In this document: in pieces, positions 1 to 6,320 of the stretch | Layout: each line of letters starts with the position of its first letter | Position numbering within the stretch: the first letter of the stretch is position 1 | DNA from: a virus | DNA length: 22,312 bases | Virus record (IMG/VR): IMGVR_UViG_3300046517_002499 | Location: 1 to 22,312 of that record | Strand: one strand, 5' to 3' | Position numbers and translations under genes: made by a program | The notes under the pieces: model-generated | Databases searched by the model: none | What the model saw: only the letters and a program-made list of their open reading frames with translations | What the model was told of the DNA's origin: nothing

Positions 1-628
1 TGTCGCCGTAGCGCTTGTTGAACCAGTCGTTGAACTTCGCCTCGCAGCGCTGCATGCCGTCGGGGCTGTGGAGCAGCAGCTCCTTGAAGCCCTGCAGCCA
101 GAGCGCGCGGCGGGTGATGTTGGCCTGGAAATAGACGTGGTCGGAGACGCAGAGCTTCTGCCCGTCGAAGACCACTTCTTCCTTTGTCCACCATTCGGCG
201 CGATTGGGCCGGTGCGCGCCCTTTACCGGCAGAGTGTCGCGCTTGTTGAAGCGGACATGGTTGAGGGCGTTGCGCTGCATCAGATCGAGGCAGCGAGCGA
301 CGGGGACCTCACGGACGAAGTCGAAATCTTCCTGGGTGTAGAAGACGAACTCGGTGCTCGCCACCTCGAGGAGGCGCAGCATCGCGAGAGCCAGCCCCTG
401 GCCCGGGCGCGTCGGGATCAGCTCGGTGAGCACGATGTACTCGCGTCCGATCGCCGCCAAGATCTCCTCGGTACGACCCTCGACGACGGGCCGGCCGGGG
501 CGCGCGTCCTCGTGAACGATGATCCGCGTCGGCAGCTGGTCGACGCGGGAGAGCATCGAGCGGAGGGTGCGGTTGAGCAGGTCGCCGCGGTCGTGCACCG
601 AGGAGACGATCACGTCGTAGGGGATCAC
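1..628 (-). CDS. Glycosyltransferase, GT2/GT-A-like, C-terminus outside window
   Basis: This is a partial gene: the first 209 codons are visible and the frame runs open off the left edge. The GTG start at 628-626 overlaps the TGA of the upstream glycosyltransferase (GTGA), which fixes the start. The protein opens with a Rossmann-like strand (PYDVIVSSVHDRGDLLNRTL) followed by an Asp/Arg-rich turn (HEDARPGR, residues 39-46). An acidic cluster, QEDFDF at residues 99-104, sits after a hydrophobic strand (EFVFY) as the metal/nucleotide-sugar-binding DxD does in GT-A enzymes. No transmembrane segment or signal peptide is visible, so a cytoplasmic enzyme is expected. The sugar donor and acceptor cannot be read from the sequence. 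It is the third of three coupled glycosyltransferase genes at the distal end of the tail operon. Family-level call is fairly sure; substrate unknown. Confidence 0.8.
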   Translation of the reverse strand, partial: MIPYDVIVSSVHDRGDLLNRTLRSMLSRVDQLPTRIIVHEDARPGRPVVEGRTEEILAAIGREYIVLTELIPTRPGQGLALAMLRLLEVASTEFVFYTQEDFDFVREVPVARCLDLMQRNALNHVRFNKRDTLPVKGAHRPNRAEWWTKEEVVFDGQKLCVSDHVYFQANITRRALWLQGFKELLLHSPDGMQRCEAKFNDWFNKRYGD

Positions 629-1515
629 TTGAGAGCTCCTCGCCACATGTCGGCGTAGTTTTTCGAGAGGTCGCGCCACGACCAGGCGCGCTCGACGGTG
701 GCGCGCGCGGCCTCGCCCATCTGCGCGGCCCGCTTCACGTCGAAGGAGAGCGCCCGCAGCGCGCGGGCCATGCTCTCGGCGTTGCGCTCGACGAGGACGC
801 CATTCTCCCCATCGGCGATGAACTCGGGCATGTTGCCAATCCGGTTGCTCACCACCGCCACACCGCAGGCCGCAGCCTCGAGCGCGGGATTCGGCGTGCC
901 ATCCATGTCGGAGGCGACGCAGAGGACGTGCAGGTCCTGATAGAACTCGCGCATCGCCTCGGGGCCGAGCGCATCGCGGTAGGTGCGACCGACGGTACGC
1001 AGCTCGACGCCGGCGACCTTGCAGGCCGCGGCGACGATGTCCGATCCCTTGCGCGGGTTCGGCTTGCCAACCCAGCCGACCACCAGGTGCTTGTCCTGCT
1101 CGCGCTGCCGGGTGCGGCGGAAGAAGGTCTCGTCGACGCCGTTGGGGCAGTAGGCGATGGGACGCTGCAGGAGCGTCGCCATCTCGGCCTCGAGGAGCCG
1201 GCTGTTGGCGTGGAAGGCGCGGGCGGCCTCCGACCAGCGGCGGACCGTGCCGGCGCCGTGCTTCTGCTCCCACGTGGGCCAGACGTGCGCGGTCATGCCG
1301 GTGACGTAGGGCAGGCCCGAGGGAAGCTTCGACGCCTGGAAGACCTCGAAGGTGTTGTAGAGGTCGCGCCCGGGCGGGAGCGGATCGGGCCGCGAGCCGT
1401 AGAGGCAGGCGATGTCGATCTCGAATTCGTCGGAGAGGTAGCGCTTGAGCTGCTCGGCCTTCCGCGCCCATGCCCAATTCGGCACGTCGGCGAGGATCGA
1501 GACCCGCGGTCTCAC
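625..1515 (-). CDS. Glycosyltransferase, GT4 family (GT-B fold)
   Basis: The 296-aa protein has the two-lobed layout of GT-B glycosyltransferases. The N-terminal lobe ends near PIAYCPNGVDETFF (residues 119-132), and the C-terminal lobe begins with VVGWVGKPNPRKGSDI (145-160). The GT4 nucleotide-sugar signature is DGTPNPALEAAACGVAVVSN (205-224), with E213 in the usual acidic position, followed by MPEFIADGENGVLV. It would transfer a sugar from an activated donor in the cytoplasm; the acceptor is not known. The GTG start at 1515 overlaps the TGA of the preceding gene, so the long upstream open frame is not used. It ends in a GTGA overlap with the next glycosyltransferase. No membrane anchor is visible. 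Possible roles are decoration of virion proteins or change of host surface sugars; the context (directly after fibre genes) does not decide between them. Confidence 0.9.
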   Translation of the reverse strand: MRPRVSILADVPNWAWARKAEQLKRYLSDEFEIDIACLYGSRPDPLPPGRDLYNTFEVFQASKLPSGLPYVTGMTAHVWPTWEQKHGAGTVRRWSEAARAFHANSRLLEAEMATLLQRPIAYCPNGVDETFFRRTRQREQDKHLVVGWVGKPNPRKGSDIVAAACKVAGVELRTVGRTYRDALGPEAMREFYQDLHVLCVASDMDGTPNPALEAAACGVAVVSNRIGNMPEFIADGENGVLVERNAESMARALRALSFDVKRAAQMGEAARATVERAWSWRDLSKNYADMWRGALK

Positions 1516-2438
1516 GCGGCCCTCCGCGCGCCCACCAGCTGCTCGAGCGCGCCGGCGACCACCTCGGCGTAGGGGCGCAGGCTGAGCGGCTCGAGCTGGT
1601 GCCGCAGCGCGCCCTGCAGCGCCATCGCCCAGGCGAGCGGCGGCGCGCCGAGGGGCACATAGGAGGCGCCATCGAGCAGCGCCGCGCGCGTGGCCGGTAG
1701 GTCGGTGCAGACGATGGGGATCCCGCGCACCGCGGCTTCGACCAGGGTGAGGGGGTGGATCTCCTCGCGGGTCGGCGATAGGACCGCCCGAGCGCGCGCG
1801 AGGAAGGTCGCCGGCGGCACCAGGCCGGGCGCCACCTCGGCGTTGCGCAGCGCCTGCCAGGGCTGCAGGTCGTGCGCGGCATGCCGGCCGGGGAGGACGT
1901 ACCAGCGCAGCTCGGGACAGAGCTTGGCGACCTCGCGGGCGATGTAGCCGCCCTTGGCCGCGCCGGCCCCGGGGACGAGGATCGCGTCGCCGACCACTCG
2001 ATTGACGACCTCGGCGGCCCAGCTGGATGGCGGCAGCAGGAGCACGCTCCGCCATCCCTGGGCGCCGAGCACCGCGGGGCGGTTGAGGCCCGCCAGCATG
2101 CCGCCGAGGCCCTGCGGGACCGATCCGTGGTGATGCCAGAAGACCGTGCGGTCGATCGCTCCGGCCTTGGTGGCGTCGAGCGCCAGTCGCCGCCACTGCG
2201 GTTGAATCGTCGAGATGATCAGGTCGGCGCTGAAGTCGGCGGGGCCGTAGAGCGGCGAGCGCTCGCGCCACTCGATGCGCGGGTGCTTCCACGCGGGAGT
2301 CGCGCCGCCGCCCGTGTAGCCGCGTACCTGGTGGCCGAGCTCGGCGAGCGTAAAGGCGAGGTAGGCGGCCGCCATCGCCATGCCGTCAGGCGCACCTTCG
2401 GGACTTCCCCAGCGTCGAGCGATGACATCGACGATCAC
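1512..2438 (-). CDS. Glycosyltransferase, GT-B fold (GT1/GT4-like)
   Basis: The protein has 308 aa from a GTG start at 2438 that overlaps the TGA of the upstream fibre-region gene. The N-terminus shows a glycine-rich opening after the first strand and helix (RRWGSPEGAPDGMAMAAAYL), as in GT4 enzymes that bind the acceptor there. The C-terminal signature is TREEIHPLTLVEAAVRGIPI (residues 223-242) followed by VCTDLPATRAAL; E226 and E234 form the E-x7-E pair typical of retaining GT-B transferases. It is the first of three glycosyltransferases joined by GTGA overlaps, so the three are probably made together and at levels coupled to the fibre genes. Sequence similarity to its neighbour 625-1515 is low, so it is not a simple tandem duplicate. 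Donor and acceptor are unknown. No signal peptide or membrane helix is visible. Confidence 0.86.
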   Translation of the reverse strand: MIVDVIARRWGSPEGAPDGMAMAAAYLAFTLAELGHQVRGYTGGGATPAWKHPRIEWRERSPLYGPADFSADLIISTIQPQWRRLALDATKAGAIDRTVFWHHHGSVPQGLGGMLAGLNRPAVLGAQGWRSVLLLPPSSWAAEVVNRVVGDAILVPGAGAAKGGYIAREVAKLCPELRWYVLPGRHAAHDLQPWQALRNAEVAPGLVPPATFLARARAVLSPTREEIHPLTLVEAAVRGIPIVCTDLPATRAALLDGASYVPLGAPPLAWAMALQGALRHQLEPLSLRPYAEVVAGALEQLVGARRAA

Positions 2439-2950
2439 GGCAAGAACTCCAGCTCCCAGGACGCGACCACCGCCCCCGCGGGGACCGCAGCGCCGAGGGA
2501 GTCGCTGTAGTTCCAGGTCGAATAGGTGATCATCCCGACGTGGCAGGTGGTCGATGCGATCACCGGGAAGGTGCCGTCGGCGTTCGGGGTGGCGGTGGCT
2601 CCGGATTGCGGTTTCCAAAACGGAGGCGAATGCCACACGACCCCGATCGCCGCCTTGAAAGCGTCGGAGAGCGGGCGCAGGCGAACCTTGGTGACTCCCG
2701 CCGGAACGGAAATCGGATCGCTGAGGGATCCGTCGTCGGAGAGGATCAGCGCTTCATTCGAAGGATCCGGATCGGGAGGGCTCGCGATTCCACCAGTGGC
2801 GACGGTGGCGATCGGAAAGCTCGACCCTCCCGGTGTTTGCGCGGTCCACTTCCCACCCTCGACGGTGGCCACCTGCCCGTCGGCGAGCTTCGACGGATCG
2901 GGGAACGCCGGGGGGCGCTTCATGCCGCGAGGGCCGCGACTGAGACTCAT
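2435..2950 (-). CDS. Unrecognised beta-rich protein, probable distal tail-fibre/tip component
   Basis: This 171-aa protein is not one I recognise. The ATG at 2950 overlaps the TGA of the upstream gene (ATGA), so the longer open frame reaching 3430 is a read-back extension. The N-terminus is basic and Pro-rich (MSLSRGPRGMKRPPAFPDPS), followed by a short segment GQVATVEGGKWTAQTPGG (residues 24-41) of the kind seen in phage fibre linkers. The rest is Ser/Thr/Val/Gly-rich and strand-prone, with repeated Trp and Tyr near the end (TYSTWNYSD), resembling a small carbohydrate-binding or tip beta-sandwich. There is no signal peptide. Position between the fibre genes and the glycosyltransferases suggests a receptor-binding role or a substrate for glycosylation; this is inference from place and composition only. 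Confidence 0.72.
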   Translation of the reverse strand: MSLSRGPRGMKRPPAFPDPSKLADGQVATVEGGKWTAQTPGGSSFPIATVATGGIASPPDPDPSNEALILSDDGSLSDPISVPAGVTKVRLRPLSDAFKAAIGVVWHSPPFWKPQSGATATPNADGTFPVIASTTCHVGMITYSTWNYSDSLGAAVPAGAVVASWELEFLP

Positions 2951-3390
2951 CGGACGACACCGGAATGGGCGGTGATGTCGAGCGTCGCGAAGCTTCCACC
3001 GCCGCTCACCTTCACGTTGTGCATCACGACGAGGGTCCAGCCGGAGGGGATCGTCAAATCGATGTCGATCTCGTCGCTGGCGAAGGGACCCGGCAGCGCA
3101 TCGCCGGCGGCCACCGCAAAGGCGCCGACGATGTAGACGTAGCCGCCGTGGCCGTACTCCTCGTTCTTCAGGCCGACGACGATCTGGCCCGCTTCCGTCG
3201 AGTAGCTGTGCGCGCAGTAGCGCAGCGATTCGACAAGGATCGGCTCCTCGACTTCGAAGAAGAGCTCCTTCCAGTCGGCGAGCGTCGACGGGGGAAGGGT
3301 TCGCCCGAGGATTCCGAAGTCGGTCTCCGGCGAGATGATGGCCTGGTTGATGCCGACCCGCGGGTCGCGGATAAACAGGGGTCCACTCAT
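2947..3390 (-). CDS. Unrecognised beta-rich protein, possible tail-fibre segment
   Basis: The 147-aa protein starts at ATG 3390, preceded on its strand by a good Shine-Dalgarno-like GAGAGGA about 9 nt upstream. It begins MSGPLFIRDPRVGINQ and then alternates polar loops with strands (AGQIVVGLKN, GGYVYIVGAFAV, GWTLVVMHNVKVSG), a composition expected of a jelly-roll or galactose-binding-like domain. No family is recognised. It is the first minus-strand gene after the lipoprotein interruption and overlaps the next gene by an ATGA. With 2435-2950 it probably supplies the distal receptor-binding part that the short fibre adaptor at 3789-4292 lacks. No catalytic motif, signal peptide or membrane helix is seen. 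Confidence 0.72.
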   Translation of the reverse strand: MSGPLFIRDPRVGINQAIISPETDFGILGRTLPPSTLADWKELFFEVEEPILVESLRYCAHSYSTEAGQIVVGLKNEEYGHGGYVYIVGAFAVAAGDALPGPFASDEIDIDLTIPSGWTLVVMHNVKVSGGGSFATLDITAHSGVVR

Positions 3391-3538
3391 GATCTAGGTC
3401 CTCTCCGCGAGCGATTCGATCGCATCGCACCGACGGGAGCGCGCACGCTCACCGACGGGGGAAGTCGTAACTGCATGCTTTTGCATGCAAATCACCGACG
3501 GTGTTGACCGGCGCATGCTCGGAGATCCATCGTTGAGC
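3391..3538. promoter_or_regulatory. Divergent intergenic control region with repeats
   Basis: This 148-bp spacer separates the minus-strand fibre gene (start 3390) from the plus-strand lipoprotein (start 3539). It holds GAGCGATTCGA (3409-3419), CACCGACGGGAGCG (3428-3441), CACCGACGGGG (3450-3460), CACCGACGGTG (3493-3503), the 10-bp palindrome TTGCATGCAA (3481-3490) and the left arm of a 10-bp inverted repeat (3511-3520). TTGACC at 3504-3509 could be a -35 for the lipoprotein, but no convincing -10 follows. The first two motifs also occur in the other intergenic block at 19483-19691. Confidence 0.55.
3428..3503. repeat. Three CACCGACGG-core repeats
   Basis: Copies start at 3428, 3450 and 3493 (22 and 43 bp apart). 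The first, CACCGACGGGAGCG, is identical over 14 bp to the copy at 19577-19590. The array lies about 38 nt upstream of the minus-strand start at 3390, so in the direction of transcription it reads CGCTCCCGTCGGTG. Confidence 0.65.
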
Positions 3539-3542
3539 ATGC
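3472..3542. repeat. Cluster of four GCATGC palindromes
   Basis: GCATGC occurs at 3473, 3483, 3513 and 3537, four times in 70 bp, against only scattered single copies in the rest of the window. The copy at 3483 is inside the 10-bp palindrome TTGCATGCAA. The last two are embedded in the arms of the inverted repeat over the lipoprotein start. It looks like an operator array. Confidence 0.5.
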
Positions 3543-3544
3543 GC
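3511..3544 (+). promoter_or_regulatory. Perfect 10-bp inverted repeat covering the lipoprotein start codon
   Basis: GCGCATGCTC (3511-3520) and GAGCATGCGC (3535-3544) are exact reverse complements with a 14-nt spacer. In RNA the two inner G-U pairs could extend the stem. The AUG at 3539-3541 lies in the right arm and the only nearby Shine-Dalgarno-like GGAG (3521-3524) at the loop edge, so the hairpin would hide both. The same bases could instead be a DNA operator. Confidence 0.55.
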
Positions 3545-3781
3545 AAGTACCTCGCCTTCCTGGTTCTCCTCGTTGGCTGCGGAACCGCCGCCCTCCCCGT
3601 CAATCCCGCCGACGGCTCGATCGACGCCGATGCAGTCGACGCCGGCCCCTGCGGCGCGGTCGGCGAGCGCTGTTGCGCGCCGGCTGAAGCTGCGAAGGCC
3701 TGCGACGTCTTCTCGCCGTTCGGGTGTGGCGTCGAGGGCGTGTGCTGCGCCATCGGCGCCGGCGGCCACTGCATCGAATAG
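3539..3781 (+). CDS. Small Cys-rich lipoprotein, probable moron gene
   Basis: This 80-aa protein is the only supported plus-strand gene. From ATG 3539 it has a short lipoprotein signal: MRKY, a hydrophobic core AFLVLLVG and the lipobox L11-V12-G13-C14. In-frame ATGs at 3515 and 3485 would add a non-signal leader, so 3539 is preferred. The mature part has a linker (NPADGSIDADAVDAG) and eight further Cys at 38, 45, 46, 55, 63, 69, 70 and 78, with two CC pairs, suggesting a disulfide-bonded knot outside the cytoplasm. Gly at +2 gives no inner-membrane retention signal of the E. coli type. Its TAG lies 7 nt from the end of the convergent fibre adaptor gene, and it splits the fibre genes. Known phage lipoproteins often block superinfection; that role is inferred, not shown. 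It has strong coding features but its family is not recognised. Confidence 0.78.
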   Translation: MRKYLAFLVLLVGCGTAALPVNPADGSIDADAVDAGPCGAVGERCCAPAEAAKACDVFSPFGCGVEGVCCAIGAGGHCIE

Positions 3782-3788
3782 CCGCCTC

Positions 3789-4292
3789 TCATGAGAAGTT
3801 CTCCCACAGCCAGAGTCGATTCGCCGTCGCGTCGTCGAGGTCCTCGACGGTCGCGATGATCACCGAGGTATCGACGGTGAGCGCGACCGCGGTGACCGGG
3901 GAGTACTGGATCAGAATGCGGATGTACTCCTGCACCGAGACGCCATCGCCGACGAGCGTGGGCTTGTAGATGGGCGGGTAGCTGGCGATCGCGATCATCG
4001 CGCCGTCGCGGTCGAAGATGGCCGCTTCGCGAATCGTGAAGCCGCCGACGTTGGCCGGGATGAGGCCCTCGATGCGAATCGTCGTCGGCGAGTCCTCGGA
4101 GATCTCGACCTTGTTGATCGAGACTCGCGCCCGTTCGTTCACGAGCGACGTCATGCCGGCGTCGGGGGTGATGGGCGATCCGTTGCCATCGCCCACGGCG
4201 AGCTCATGGAATACAACCGGGTCTCCCGACATCGCCGCGGCGGCCAGGCGCGCGAGGCCCTCGGTGGTCAGAATGCTGTAGAACGTGGGCAT
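3789..4292 (-). CDS. Tail-fibre N-terminal adaptor (phage tail-collar fibre protein-like, gpH-like)
   Basis: The 167-aa protein begins MPTFYSILTTEGLARLAAAA and carries the features of the N-terminal baseplate-attachment domain of P2-like tail fibres: FHELAVGDGNG (residues 28-38), the turn VNERARVSINKVEI, and NVGGFTIREAAIFDRDGAMI (81-100). In P2-type phages this domain attaches the fibre to the baseplate next to gpI. Here the protein stops soon after it, without the long distal shaft and tip of typical fibres of several hundred residues. The distal function must come from other proteins, probably those at 2435-3390 beyond the lipoprotein gene. The ATG at 4292 directly follows the TAG of gpI. 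The stop lies within a 10-bp palindrome TCTCATGAGA (3787-3796). Family assignment is good; the short length is real in this sequence. Confidence 0.88.
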   Translation of the reverse strand: MPTFYSILTTEGLARLAAAAMSGDPVVFHELAVGDGNGSPITPDAGMTSLVNERARVSINKVEISEDSPTTIRIEGLIPANVGGFTIREAAIFDRDGAMIAIASYPPIYKPTLVGDGVSVQEYIRILIQYSPVTAVALTVDTSVIIATVEDLDDATANRLWLWENFS

Positions 4293-4871
4293 CTACGGCC
4301 CTCCGAAGGGGATGGTGGTGAGGCGCCCGACGGTGAGCGCGGGATAGGGGAAGAGCGGGCCGAGGCGATCTGATTCCACCGCCAGCTCCGAGATGTAGGA
4401 GCGCACCGGGGAGAAGCGCTCGAGGAGCTCGGGGATCTGGTCGAGCTGCTCCTGCGTTACGCCGGTGTCGGTGATGAAGATCCGAAGGCGGTAGCTGAAG
4501 GCCGGCGCGCCCTCTTCCCACCATTCGGTGAGCAGGCCAACGACCGAGACCAAGTCGAAGATGCGGCGCACCGCGAAGCGCGTGCCGGACTTCTTCCGGA
4601 TCGCGAAGAGGTTCACCAGCAGCGTGCGCTTCCCTGCGGTGGTCGCGCTGTCCCAGAGCTGCAGCTCGTTGAAGCGGCAGGCCCAGGCGATCTCGTTGAG
4701 GAGCGGATCCTCGAGCTCGGAAATGCGCGGCCAGATGATCGCCTCGATGATTGCCGCGCCGACGTCGCGCAGCTCGGGGTCGATCGCCAGCGAAAGGGCG
4801 ATGATCTCCGCATCGGAGGCGATCGACTCAGGGACGAAGTCGATGAGGCTGGCGTCGCGGAGATCAATCAT
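4293..4871 (-). CDS. I: Baseplate/tail protein I (P2 gpI-like)
   Basis: The 192-aa protein matches the phage tail protein I family in length and pattern. Residues near 14-43 read PESIASDAEIIALSLAIDPE, followed by LRDVGAAIIEAIIWPRISEL; the conserved middle includes LLNEIAWACRFNELQLWD and then TAGKRTLLVNLFAIRKKSGT, with RFAVRRIFD after it. In P2-like phages gpI is part of the baseplate wedge with gpJ and gpW and connects to the fibre protein gpH. Order J-I-H is preserved here. The ATG at 4871 lies inside the end of the J gene (8-nt overlap), and the stop abuts the fibre adaptor start. Nothing unusual is seen. Confidence 0.93.
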   Translation of the reverse strand: MIDLRDASLIDFVPESIASDAEIIALSLAIDPELRDVGAAIIEAIIWPRISELEDPLLNEIAWACRFNELQLWDSATTAGKRTLLVNLFAIRKKSGTRFAVRRIFDLVSVVGLLTEWWEEGAPAFSYRLRIFITDTGVTQEQLDQIPELLERFSPVRSYISELAVESDRLGPLFPYPALTVGRLTTIPFGGP

Positions 4872-6048
4872 TCTCGACCCCGCCGTAGGTGAGGGTCGCG
4901 TACCCGATGCGCGAGCACTGATCGCTCATCAAGGCCTCGAAGACGAAGGGCAGTGGGAGCACCACCCGCTTCGCGCCGGCGTTCACCAGGCGCGTGGTCA
5001 GCTCCGACGGGTTGATGTCGCGCCCGATCGCCTGCTGCCAGAGCACGTAGGCGTCGAAGGCCAGCGCGACCGCGGCCTGGATCTCGATGGCCGACTTCGA
5101 CCGGCTCTTCGCGATGTAGTAGGTCGCGTCGACGTCGAAGTCGCGGAAGATCGGTGTCTTCTCCACGACGTGGTCGGTGAGCGGACGAACGTCTTCCGCC
5201 GAAAGCGCGGCGCCGACGGTGGTGAGGAGCCCGGCGCTCGGCGTGGGGATCGTCGAGATCAACACGCCGTTGGCGTCGCGCGTGCCCTCGGTGAGGAAGA
5301 TCCACACGTCGCCGGCGGGCGGTGGCGGATTGCTCAACATGTCGGCGGCATCGCGCGCGCCGAGGGCGACGACATCGGCGACGGAGGCCGAGGCCTCGAG
5401 CGCGGCCGCCTCGTAGGCGATGCGCGGGCCGCAGGTCGAGCGGCTCTCGGGGACCAGGCGCAGGCGCTCGCGGAAGGCCTCGGTGGTCTCGATGTCGCGC
5501 CCCGAGATAGTCTCGGTGGTGTTGACGACGCCGGTGCAGCCGAAGATCGGGTCGACGAGGGTGTCGATCTGCCCTGGCGTGACACCGTTCGAAGTCGACC
5601 CGGGGACGGTACAGAAGACGGGCGCATCGAGGAAGGTGACGTTGCCAATGGACGAAACATCGCCGGAGCCGACTGCCCAGGTGTTCGTACCGTCGGTGAC
5701 CTTCGTGCCGTGGGGAATGGTCTGCGGTCCGGAGACCGCGAAGGAGAAGCGGATAGTGCAGGTTGAAGGCTCGGCCGGGAGTGGCTTCTCGCCCCAGAGC
5801 TCGGCGAGCGCCTGAAGGAAGAGCGCCTTCTCGATCGGCATGTTGAGATCGACGTAGCGCAGTAGGTTCTGCTTGCCGCTGTAGTCGATGAGCTGCCGCT
5901 GCTGCGCGAGCAGGAGCAGAAAGGCCTGCAGGTGCAGCCGTCTCGGATCGGCCTCGGCCAGGTGCACGCCGGTCTCTTCGAAGTAGATCTGCAGCGCCTG
6001 GGCGAGGACCGTCGCCGCGTCTTTTTCTGCGAAGGTGAGGGTGCTCAT
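4864..6048 (-). CDS. J: Baseplate wedge protein J (P2 gpJ-like)
   Basis: The 394-aa protein has the layout of the baseplate J family. An N-terminal helical region (EKDAATVLAQALQIYFEETG; DPRRLHLQAFLLLLAQQRQL) is followed by ALFLQALAELWGEKPLPAEP, a conserved feature, then a strand domain (FSFAVSGPQTIPHGTKVTDG), and the motif FRERLRLVPESRSTCGPRIA before AYEAAALEASASVADVV. It forms the baseplate wedge with gpW and gpI. Its ATG at 6048 overlaps the TGA of the gpW gene. The length is slightly above that of P2 gpJ, about 300 aa, because of an insert around residues 120-165. Confidence is high. Confidence 0.95.
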   Translation of the reverse strand: MSTLTFAEKDAATVLAQALQIYFEETGVHLAEADPRRLHLQAFLLLLAQQRQLIDYSGKQNLLRYVDLNMPIEKALFLQALAELWGEKPLPAEPSTCTIRFSFAVSGPQTIPHGTKVTDGTNTWAVGSGDVSSIGNVTFLDAPVFCTVPGSTSNGVTPGQIDTLVDPIFGCTGVVNTTETISGRDIETTEAFRERLRLVPESRSTCGPRIAYEAAALEASASVADVVALGARDAADMLSNPPPPAGDVWIFLTEGTRDANGVLISTIPTPSAGLLTTVGAALSAEDVRPLTDHVVEKTPIFRDFDVDATYYIAKSRSKSAIEIQAAVALAFDAYVLWQQAIGRDINPSELTTRLVNAGAKRVVLPLPFVFEALMSDQCSRIGYATLTYGGVEND

Positions 6049-6320
6049 GGGGCCTCGAGCTCGGCCGTCGCGACGAGCTTGCCGTCGGCGGTGGCGGTGA
6101 GTTTCACGTCGGCCACCGCGACGCGCGGCTCGTAGGTGCGGACGGCCTTGATCACATCGGCCTGCAGGCGTGCGCCGGCGGCCGACTCCGGCGTGTCGAC
6201 GGTGTCCTGCGGCGTGCCCATCGCCCGCGAGAGCGGGACCGATCCGACGTCGGTGACCAGGAGAGTGCGAACGTTCTGCACCACCTCCTGCACCGCATCG
6301 GGCGACCAGTTGATGGACAT
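6045..6320 (-). CDS. W: Baseplate protein gpW / T4 gp25-like
   Basis: The 91-aa protein fits the gpW/gp25 family of contractile tails, a lysozyme-like-fold wedge protein that joins the sheath to the baseplate. It contains QEVVQNVRTLLVTDVGSVPL, the signature of these proteins (a short helix, then an L-T-x-x-G-S-x-P turn), followed by a helical segment AGARLQADVIKAVRTYEPRV and the final strands (AVADVKLTATADGKLVATAE). The start ATG at 6320 shares a base with the TGA of gpU (TGATG), and its stop overlaps the gpJ start. Position directly before J is as in P2. Confidence 0.93.
   Translation of the reverse strand: MSINWSPDAVQEVVQNVRTLLVTDVGSVPLSRAMGTPQDTVDTPESAAGARLQADVIKAVRTYEPRVAVADVKLTATADGKLVATAELEAP

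Noticed and set aside
68-658. Long plus-strand open frame at the left edge
   Set aside because: It is antisense to a glycosyltransferase that continues a GTGA-coupled series; high G+C gives such shadow frames.
3787-3796. TCTCATGAGA palindrome as a bidirectional terminator
   Set aside because: It is a 10-bp palindrome with no loop and no T-run, and it overlaps the fibre adaptor stop codon.
3394-3807. Minus-strand open frame opposite the lipoprotein
   Set aside because: It lacks domains, overlaps the end of the fibre adaptor, and the plus-strand frame has a signal peptide and an ordered Cys pattern.
4528-5766. 412-codon plus-strand open frame
   Set aside because: It is antisense to gpJ and gpI, both well supported.
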